Below, piece after piece: positions 25,712-32,423 of a stretch of DNA of 32,423 nucleotides. Under the pieces are notes generated by a model. It did not search any database, was not told the DNA's origin, and was given only the letters and a program-made list of their open reading frames with translations. The first letter of the stretch is position 1; every line of letters starts with the position of its first letter. Position numbers and translations under genes: made by a program. Origin of the DNA: Candidatus Buchananbacteria bacterium (lineage in GTDB: Bacteria; Patescibacteriota; Patescibacteriia; CAIXNZ01); contig WJKP01000033.1 of NCBI GenBank assembly GCA_014729025.1, forward strand, positions 1 through 32,423, read 5' to 3'.

Positions 25712-26379
25712 ATTAATAATATTTTTCGAGCTTCACGTGTAAATAGGGGCATACTTTTATTGGGTTCATAAGCGTATAAATAGCCATAACGAAACCAATT
25801 TGTTAAAATATCAGTTGGTTCGTAAAAGCCTTTTAAATTATCATAAGCTTGATTTTTATCAAGTAAAATATTTGCTGTATTTTTAGCTTCATTTAAGTCA
25901 GCAAACATTTGCTGTCCATAATTTTTGATTGTTTGGTTTTCGGAATCCATCATTGCTTGATGTAAATTTTGTAATTTTTCAATGTTATTATATTGTAATT
26001 CAGTATTAAGATATTCTGGATAATTAGTGTCTAATAAATTAAGAATATCAGGATTCTCTTCAATTTTTTCTATTGCAAATTTAAAAATATACCATTCGTC
26101 TATTATTTTTTCTCGTTCAATGGGATCTTGAGGTATTTGATCTAAAAATTCAATTTCAGTAGGTGGGATATTGTCTGCAATAATTATTTCATCTCCAATT
26201 TCTTGATTAGTTTTTTCTGAATCGTTTTTTTCTTCCAGGTCGACTGATTCTTTTGTGATTTTAGATTCAGAATAATCTTGTTTTGCCGTTTTTTGTAAAT
26301 AGATAGTTAAGATCAAAATATCAGCCAGTACTAAAATAGCAATAATTGAGAGTAAAATGACTGTTATTTTTTGTCTCAT
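25708..26379 (-). CDS. Membrane-anchored hypothetical protein
   Basis: N-terminal TM segment (VILLSIIAILVLADILILTIYL) followed by an acidic linker. Confidence 0.65.
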   Translation of the reverse strand: MRQKITVILLSIIAILVLADILILTIYLQKTAKQDYSESKITKESVDLEEKNDSEKTNQEIGDEIIIADNIPPTEIEFLDQIPQDPIEREKIIDEWYIFKFAIEKIEENPDILNLLDTNYPEYLNTELQYNNIEKLQNLHQAMMDSENQTIKNYGQQMFADLNEAKNTANILLDKNQAYDNLKGFYEPTDILTNWFRYGYLYAYEPNKSMPLFTREARKILLI

Positions 26380-26396
26380 AAGTTTAGGGTTAATTT

Positions 26397-27407
26397 TTAT
26401 TTTAAATTAGGGAAAATTGATTGTAAAATTAATTTTGAAACATTAACATCTTTACCTTGGTCAGGATTTTCATGCATGTCCAAGGCCGGGAAAGAATTGA
26501 TTTCAATTATGCTGTAATCGTCTTTTTTACTGATATTTTTGGTAATTAAATCAACGCCAGCCAAATTCAAATTAAATTTTTGGCAGGCTTTGATGGCTAT
26601 TTTTTTATAAAAAGGATGAATTTTGTCAGTTATATTTATGGTTATGCCACCACCAAATACATTGGATGTTTGACGTAAGCGAATTGTTTGGCCTTTATCT
26701 AAAACCGTATCAAATTCAACATTATGCAGTTTTAAATTTCTTTTTAGTTCTTTATCAATTAAAGGTTTTTTGTTTTTATTTTTAAAATAACTGTGTTTTT
26801 GATAAAAATTTTTAATTAATTGTTTTACTGTTTTTTTGCCGTCACCTATAATTTGTGGATAGACCCTTTGAGTCGCTGCAACAACTTTATTATTCAAAAC
26901 CAAAATACGATAATCATTACCAGTAACATATTCCTCTACCATGAATAATTTTTTCTTTTTCTTTTTGCCCCATTCTTTGGCTTTACGCCAATATCTTTGT
27001 AAACGTGAATAAGCCAACTTAATGGTGGCTAAATCATTAATATTGGCTGTTACGGCCACGCCTAAAGAATAATCAAAGGGTTTTATAACAAAAGGATATT
27101 TAATTTTTTTAGTTTTTAATAATTTTTTAACTTCACTTAAACTGGCAGTCAAAAAAGCTTTTGGTACTTTAATGTTAGTTTTTTCTAAAATTTTTAAGGT
27201 TAAAAATTTATTAGAAACCAAAGCGCTATTGGTTGGGTTTATACCTATTTTTTTATGAAAAAAATAATGAGTTTTGTCTTTATAAATCAAGGCAAAGCTT
27301 AAAAATCTTTTATCTATTTGTTTAACTTGAATACCGCTTTTTTTCGCTTCTTTTAAAAGATTTTTAATAACAGTATTAGTTACTTGCGGGTATTTATTTT
27401 TTGCCAT
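26397..27407 (-). CDS. ATP-grasp ligase related to cyanophycin synthetase / GshF C-terminal domain
   Basis: FVIKPFDYSLGVAVTANI, FMVEEYVTGNDYRILVLNNKVVAATQRVYPQIIGDGKKTVKQLI, NLNLAGVDLITKN...SIIEINSFPALDMHENP. Confidence 0.88.
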   Translation of the reverse strand: MAKNKYPQVTNTVIKNLLKEAKKSGIQVKQIDKRFLSFALIYKDKTHYFFHKKIGINPTNSALVSNKFLTLKILEKTNIKVPKAFLTASLSEVKKLLKTKKIKYPFVIKPFDYSLGVAVTANINDLATIKLAYSRLQRYWRKAKEWGKKKKKKLFMVEEYVTGNDYRILVLNNKVVAATQRVYPQIIGDGKKTVKQLIKNFYQKHSYFKNKNKKPLIDKELKRNLKLHNVEFDTVLDKGQTIRLRQTSNVFGGGITINITDKIHPFYKKIAIKACQKFNLNLAGVDLITKNISKKDDYSIIEINSFPALDMHENPDQGKDVNVSKLILQSIFPNLK

Positions 27408-27570
27408 ATTTAGAATTTAAAATTAAAAAAATTATAAAACCGCTGACTAGGCCGACAGGAATACCAATAAAATAAGAAAAGAAAATATAAGGCTGCAATA
27501 AGCCAGTTACGGCTAAAGTTATTATAATAAAACTTAAAATGGAAATTATTAAATTTAAAAATATGCGCAT
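27394..27570 (-). CDS. Small two-TM membrane protein
   Basis: MRIFLNLIISILSFIIITLAVTGLLQPYIFFSYFIGIPVGLVSGFIIFLILNSKYGKK; overlaps the ATP-grasp start; start set at ATG 27570. Confidence 0.6.
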   Translation of the reverse strand: MRIFLNLIISILSFIIITLAVTGLLQPYIFFSYFIGIPVGLVSGFIIFLILNSKYGKK

Positions 27571-27571
27571 A

Positions 27572-29026
27572 TTATTGATTAAATATTTTTTTAATTTTTT
27601 GTTTGGCTTCTTTGATTTGCTGCGCACTTAGTTTTAAACCGGCTTTATTATAATCCGGCGAGGTCTCTATTGTAAAAATTCGTTCTTTTAAATTTTTTTG
27701 TTTTTGAATACCGCTCGGTACAGCAGGAATTAGATTGATGGCTTTTTTTATATCTTCAGGAAATTTACCTGGATCAGCTGTTTCGTAAATTACTGCCAAT
27801 TGATCATGTTGACCGTTTAAATATATTTCCAGGCTTTGCCAGCCAACTGCGCCGTGCGGTTCTAAAATAACATTATATTTATTATAAACTTTTTTAATAG
27901 TTTTGTAATGGTCTTGATTGGAAATTCCAATTGAATAAAGATCTTGACGCATTTTATCTAAATCAGGTGTTTTATCAATTACTCCGGGCTTGATTACTTG
28001 TTTTGTTTGTGGATTTTGTTCATCATACATATGCCCGTTATAAAAATCAATTAAGCGGGCTAAATTTGAAGGATGTGAAACTATCATGGCTGATGAGGGG
28101 GATTTTTTTGATGGTTCAACTGTATATTGGCCAGTTTTTAAAAAGTCAGGAACGGTTAAATTGGCATTAACTCCGCAAATTATTTTTTTAATCGGCAAAG
28201 CCATTTGTTTGGCAATAACTGTACCCATCATATCGCCAAAATTACCAGAAGGGATGCTGGCAATTATTGGTTCAGGATATTGAGCAATTCGGGAATAAGC
28301 AAAAAATGGATAAATTGCTTGTGGTAAAAGCCGACCCAAGGAAATTGAATTGGCAGAGGTGAAATTTTCTTGGTCATTGGTTGTTTTTTGGGCAAAATCT
28401 TTATCGCCCAGTAAAGTTTTTGCTAATGATTGGCAAATATCAAAATCACCATTAACCGCAAAAGCATAAACATTATCACCTAAAGTTGTCATTTGTCTTC
28501 TTTGAGCTTCAGAAATTGAATCTTTTGGAAAAAAAACAATGTTTTTTACGTTAGATAAGCCATGTAATGCATCAGCTACTGCTCCTCCAGTATCTCCTGA
28601 AGTAGCGACAATCACTGTTCTTTTTAAATTTCTTTTTCCTAGAAAATAATTTAGACTGCGGGCAAAAAATCTTGCAGCATAATCTTTAAAAGAATAAGTC
28701 GGCCCCTGAGTCAGCCACATAATATAAGTTTTGCCTGTTACATTCTCAAGCTTGGTCGGAATTTTGTTATTTGAATAAGCATCATTTAAAATATTTTTTA
28801 AATCATTTTTGGGTATTTCTTCATGTAAAAAAGGCTGTAAAACTAAAAAAGCAATTTCGCTATATGATAATTGCTTCATTTGTTTAATTGTTTCAGTGGC
28901 TAATTGCGGGATATCTGATTTTGCTATCATATACAAACCATAATCAGGTGGCAGGCCTTGAAGCAAAGCAGTCTCAAAATTATTTTTTAAATTTTTATTA
29001 TTAGTACTGTAGTAATTAATAGGCAT
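27572..29026 (-). CDS. thrC: Threonine synthase
   Basis: MWLTQGPTYSFKDYAARFFARSLNYFL (PLP Lys), ATSGDTGGAVADAL, IPSGNFGDMMGTVIAKQM. Confidence 0.95.
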   Translation of the reverse strand: MPINYYSTNNKNLKNNFETALLQGLPPDYGLYMIAKSDIPQLATETIKQMKQLSYSEIAFLVLQPFLHEEIPKNDLKNILNDAYSNNKIPTKLENVTGKTYIMWLTQGPTYSFKDYAARFFARSLNYFLGKRNLKRTVIVATSGDTGGAVADALHGLSNVKNIVFFPKDSISEAQRRQMTTLGDNVYAFAVNGDFDICQSLAKTLLGDKDFAQKTTNDQENFTSANSISLGRLLPQAIYPFFAYSRIAQYPEPIIASIPSGNFGDMMGTVIAKQMALPIKKIICGVNANLTVPDFLKTGQYTVEPSKKSPSSAMIVSHPSNLARLIDFYNGHMYDEQNPQTKQVIKPGVIDKTPDLDKMRQDLYSIGISNQDHYKTIKKVYNKYNVILEPHGAVGWQSLEIYLNGQHDQLAVIYETADPGKFPEDIKKAINLIPAVPSGIQKQKNLKERIFTIETSPDYNKAGLKLSAQQIKEAKQKIKKIFNQ

Positions 29027-30124
29027 TTAGTTAAAAATATTATAATTATAGATTTTTATTAAAGCCATTAAACCGTGCTGGGTTGAGTCAATTCTTTGTT
29101 GATTTTTTTCTAAAGAATCTCGAAATCCGCCAATTGCTTTTTGAGGATTAATAAGATTTTGGGCTGATTTTTCAGTGTATTGTAAATTTAAAAGATGATT
29201 TAAGCTTAAGTTAATTGTTTTTTTATACTCGTTAATACGTTGTTGATTTTGATTTTGAACGGCTAATTTGTAAGCATCAATTAATCCTTCCAAATAAACA
29301 GGCGTAATAATTTGATTTTCAGCAATTAGCCAGTCATTCATATTAAAAATAAAGTCAGCGATTGCTTGATTCTCTGTTTCCTGATAAAGATAATAAGCTG
29401 CTTGAGTTTGCCAGGGTATAAAAGCAGTATTTTTATTGGTTTGCCAATATTTTTGATAATATTTATGGGCTTTTTGTACTGATGCCAAATAGACGGGATC
29501 ATTATTGAGATGGTAGTATTTTATTAAAGCCAGCATTGCTTCGCCCGGATAATAATTAATTCCAGTTAATTTTTGTTGATCAAAATATAATTTATAAGAA
29601 CCATCTGTTCGCTGTTGATTAATTAGAGCTTGAGCGAATTTTTTTTGTAAATTTTGTGAATTAGGATAATTAGGTTCATTTTGCAAAGCTAACAAAATAA
29701 AAGCATTTTGAGCAATTTGATTATTATCTTCAATTTGTAAATAGCAATAATCAGCAGGACATTTTTGAAAATATAAATAATAATCAAAAGTGGAGTTAAT
29801 CAAATCAGTTAATGCTTTGTCATTGTTTAAAAATTTGTTTAACTCAGTTATCGCCCATAAAGTGGCTAATTGCCTGGTATGATTATTTTTATTTGAATAA
29901 GAATTAGTTGCTGGTTGATATTGATAATGCAAAATTCCTTTAGCTTGGTCAATATTATTTAAAAACCATGATTTGGCCATTAAAATTCGATTTTGGATTA
30001 TTTGCTGGTTTAAATTTTTTTCAGAATGTAGAACTGAAAACCAAATCAGGCTAAAAATTAAAGCACTAAAAAAACTAATAATGATAATAATACTATAAAA
30101 AAATAGATTTTTATATTTAAACAT
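29027..30124 (-). CDS. Membrane-anchored alpha/alpha-barrel (six-hairpin-like) protein
   Basis: N-terminal TM; repeated helices with TRQLATLWAITELNKF, DGSYKLYFDQQKLTGINYYPGEAMLALIKYY, DSTQHGLMALIKIYNY. Confidence 0.7.
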   Translation of the reverse strand: MFKYKNLFFYSIIIIISFFSALIFSLIWFSVLHSEKNLNQQIIQNRILMAKSWFLNNIDQAKGILHYQYQPATNSYSNKNNHTRQLATLWAITELNKFLNNDKALTDLINSTFDYYLYFQKCPADYCYLQIEDNNQIAQNAFILLALQNEPNYPNSQNLQKKFAQALINQQRTDGSYKLYFDQQKLTGINYYPGEAMLALIKYYHLNNDPVYLASVQKAHKYYQKYWQTNKNTAFIPWQTQAAYYLYQETENQAIADFIFNMNDWLIAENQIITPVYLEGLIDAYKLAVQNQNQQRINEYKKTINLSLNHLLNLQYTEKSAQNLINPQKAIGGFRDSLEKNQQRIDSTQHGLMALIKIYNYNIFN

Positions 30125-30145
30125 GAATCAGTTATTGTAATTTTG

Positions 30146-30217
30146 AGGCCACGGTGGGAATCGAACCCACGTATAAGAGTTTTGCAGACTCCTGCCTTAC
30201 CACTTGGCTACGTGGCC
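30146..30217 (-). tRNA. tRNA-Cys (GCA)
   Basis: GGCCACGTAGCCAAGTGGTAAGGCAGGAGTCTGCAAAACTCTTATACGTGGGTTCGATTCCCACCGTGGCCT; anticodon loop CTGCAAA; discriminator U. Confidence 0.95.
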
Positions 30218-30284
30218 TTAATTTGCTTAATAAACTTGCCATAAAGGCAAGTTTATAATACTTTAGCATATCTTTAAGTTTATT

Positions 30285-31046
30285 TCAAACCCTTTGAACT
30301 TTAAAATCAGGTTTAAAAGTAGCGTTTAAAGCCAGATAAAAAGAAAAAACCCTGATGATATTTAAATCACGATTTTCAATTTCTTGATCTTTATTAAATA
30401 ATAAAACCATAACGCCAATATCTTTATCATGCATATAAATTGGCTTGGAGAGTATTTGGTATTTTTTAAAAAAATCTTCACGAATATTAAGATTAGTAAA
30501 ATATTTTTTTTGGCCTTTATTAAAACTGCAGTATAATTTATTATAATTTTGCCTGGCTATTTTTTCCAGATTTATTTTTATTGTTTCATCTTTTAAATCC
30601 GACTCAAAAATTTTAAAATTATTTTTATAAGTAAAGCTTAATAAGCCAGCTTTGGCGTTAAGAATATTAATTAAGCTGGAAAAAATTTTAGTCGTTGAAT
30701 TTTGCAAAGAAACATTTTTTGATTGATCTAAGCTGGCAATATCAACCTCTAAAAGACTGTCGATTTTACGGTTAATCTGACCGATGTATTGATAAGAAGC
30801 AGTTAATTGATCAACTTGTTCTTTTAATTGATTTTCTTTTTTTTCAATTATTATAAAAGCAAAATATATAATAATAACACTCAATAAAAAAGTAATTAAA
30901 AGATCCAGGTAAATATAAGCATATGCTTTATCTAATAAAAAATGTGCTATTAAATTATAAATAATAATAACCAAAATTACACTAATCAGAATTGTCCAGC
31001 GCAGTTTTTTATATTCTTTTTCAATAAATTTTTCAATAATATTCAT
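30285..31046 (-). CDS. Membrane protein with coiled coil and GAF-like domain
   Basis: Two N-terminal TMs, coiled coil, then KAGLLSFTYKNNFKIFES...ILSKPIYMHDKDIGVMVLLFNKDQEIENRDLNIIRVFSFYLALN (GAF-like ending). Confidence 0.6.
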   Translation of the reverse strand: MNIIEKFIEKEYKKLRWTILISVILVIIIYNLIAHFLLDKAYAYIYLDLLITFLLSVIIIYFAFIIIEKKENQLKEQVDQLTASYQYIGQINRKIDSLLEVDIASLDQSKNVSLQNSTTKIFSSLINILNAKAGLLSFTYKNNFKIFESDLKDETIKINLEKIARQNYNKLYCSFNKGQKKYFTNLNIREDFFKKYQILSKPIYMHDKDIGVMVLLFNKDQEIENRDLNIIRVFSFYLALNATFKPDFKVQRV

Positions 31047-31052
31047 GGCAGT

Positions 31053-31547
31053 TTATTTATAAATTTCAACTTTTAAATATTTGACACCGAATTGCTTGGC
31101 TTTGCTTTTATCAGTCATCCAAATATCCATTCGTGAATTAAAACGTTCATGCATACGATCCACTACAGTATAGGTTTTATTTGGGTTCAATTCTGGGAAT
31201 TTAACTTTTGTGCCAAACGGTAAAAAATTACAGGCAACTACGTTTTCTTTGTTATGTTTGCATAAATCATAACCACTAGCGGCAATACATGGTGTTTCAT
31301 CGGTTTGTTCTGGCGTACTGGAATAAGCAGTAATATGAATATTCATTATTTTTGTTTGTGGTTTAAATTTTAAACGTACTAAGTTTTGTAGTTTTTGATA
31401 ATAATTACCCGCGGGGTGGTAATTGGCTAAGGAAGATATAATTGGCAAACAAAAAATTGCAATAAAAATTGCAATGATTAAAATATACACGCCTTTTTGA
31501 GAAAACGCTATTTTGGCTAAATATATTTTTAAACTACTCAATTTCAT
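31053..31547 (-). CDS. Membrane-anchored 3D-domain (double-psi beta-barrel) protein
   Basis: MNIHITAYSSTPEQTDETPCIAASGYDL...VVACNFLPFGTKVKFPELNPNKTYTVVDRMHERFNSRMDIWM. Confidence 0.85.
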   Translation of the reverse strand: MKLSSLKIYLAKIAFSQKGVYILIIAIFIAIFCLPIISSLANYHPAGNYYQKLQNLVRLKFKPQTKIMNIHITAYSSTPEQTDETPCIAASGYDLCKHNKENVVACNFLPFGTKVKFPELNPNKTYTVVDRMHERFNSRMDIWMTDKSKAKQFGVKYLKVEIYK

Positions 31548-31605
31548 AATTTTTATTAAGAGTAGTTTTCCTCTTAATAATATTATAGCACAAAAAGCCT
31601 AAAAA

Positions 31606-31634
31606 CAAAAACTATCCGCTGAGGATAGTTTTTG
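31606..31634 (-). terminator. Inverted repeat/terminator CAAAAACTATCC-GCTGA-GGATAGTTTTTG
   Basis: Perfect 12-bp inverted repeat downstream of the second 3D-domain gene. Confidence 0.75.
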
Positions 31635-31662
31635 TTTTGAACTGTATATTAATCCCTGGCTT

Positions 31663-32172
31663 TTATTGATAAATTTCCATTTTCAAATTTTGCAAGCCAA
31701 ATTTTACAGCATCTGGTCGATTTTTCATCCAAATATCAGCCCGATAATAGTATCTGGCATTCATTCTATCTTGTACAGTATAAATTGTATTAGGATCATA
31801 ATCAGAAAATCTAACTTTAGTACCAAACGGTAAAAAATTGGCAGCAATTACATTTTGCTGATTATTTTTACATAAATTAAAACCATTAGCCGTAATACAA
31901 GGCGTTGAATCAGTTTGGCCCGGTAAACTGTTATAAGCAGTAACAGGTATTGTCATTACTTTTGTTGGTTCGCCCAATTCCTCTACTGGCGATTTAGGTT
32001 CCTCAGCTTGTACTTGTTCAGTGTTCAAAAATTGATCTTTAACAGTATAAGCCAAAGAAGTGAATCTCGGTAGGGCAAATTGCCAAACTAAAACAAAAAT
32101 AATTAATATAAGGATTGATTTTTCAATTATTTTTTTGTTGATTTTAGATAAAATCCAATTTTGATAAGACAT
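31663..32172 (-). CDS. Membrane-anchored 3D-domain protein, paralogue of 31053-31547
   Basis: MTIPVTAYNSLPGQTDSTPCITANGFNL...VIAANFLPFGTKVRFSDYDPNTIYTVQDRMNARYYYRADIWM. Confidence 0.85.
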   Translation of the reverse strand: MSYQNWILSKINKKIIEKSILILIIFVLVWQFALPRFTSLAYTVKDQFLNTEQVQAEEPKSPVEELGEPTKVMTIPVTAYNSLPGQTDSTPCITANGFNLCKNNQQNVIAANFLPFGTKVRFSDYDPNTIYTVQDRMNARYYYRADIWMKNRPDAVKFGLQNLKMEIYQ

Positions 32173-32228
32173 AATTCAGTTTATTTTTTAGAATAAAAAG
32201 CGTTCCCGATTGGGAACTCAATGACTAC

Positions 32229-32257
32229 ATTATAGCATATTTATTAAAAATTGTCAA
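32229..32257 (-). promoter_or_regulatory. Perfect consensus promoter TTGACA-N17-TATAAT
   Basis: TTGACA (32257-32252), 17 nt, TATAAT (32234-32229) on the minus strand upstream of the 3D gene. Confidence 0.88.
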
Positions 32258-32377
32258 TAGTTTTTAGGGTAATTCATAACATGCATAGGGTAGTTTTCTA
32301 GTATAACTTATATCTCTAAATAAATATTCATATGAATATTTAAATTTAAAATAGTTAAATAAAAAAATCAAGTATTT

Positions 32378-32410
32378 GAAAACAGCCCCATAGTCTTGGA
32401 GGCTGTTTTC
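32378..32410. terminator. Hairpin GAAAACAGCC...GGCTGTTTTC, terminator-like
   Basis: 10-bp perfect inverted repeat with T-tract at its 3' end. Confidence 0.6.
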
Positions 32411-32423
32411 TCTGGCACCGCCA

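Noticed and set aside
25725-25740. CACGTG core in CTTCACGTGTAAAT as a second parS
   Set aside because: Outer half-sites do not match TGTTNC/GAAACA; too degenerate.
1-32423. CRISPR array
   Set aside because: No set of regularly spaced direct repeats seen; repeats present are isolated palindromes.

Overview
AT-rich bacterial chromosomal window, most consistent with a Patescibacteria/CPR-type genome. That assignment is an inference from gene content and style, not demonstrated. Recognisable core genes: efp, rpsR-ssb-rpsF, ychF, alr, rpsT, holA, a shikimate kinase homologue, polA, thrC, and tRNAs Ala(GGC), Arg(CCT), Leu(TAA), Cys(GCA). Accessory genes: membrane glycosyltransferase/GT2/methyltransferase cluster, EncFtn-like ferritin, TrmB-like regulator, two ATP-grasp ligases (one next to a transglutaminase-like protein), and tandem 3D-domain proteins. 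The most interesting points are: (1) a highly structured, apparently pseudoknotted stand-alone ncRNA with its own promoter and terminator at ~4.19-4.44 kb; (2) a minus-strand unit at ~6.94-7.40 kb with tandem tiny ORFs, one of whose SD elements matches the complement of the universal 16S 3' tail over 16 nt; (3) a second promoter-to-terminator ncRNA, closed by a 17-bp stem, at ~14.31-14.50 kb; (4) a canonical parS site inside a 30-bp perfect palindrome at 10.56 kb; (5) two convergent ATP-grasp operons at 23-30 kb. All assignments were made by reading the sequence only; no database search was run.
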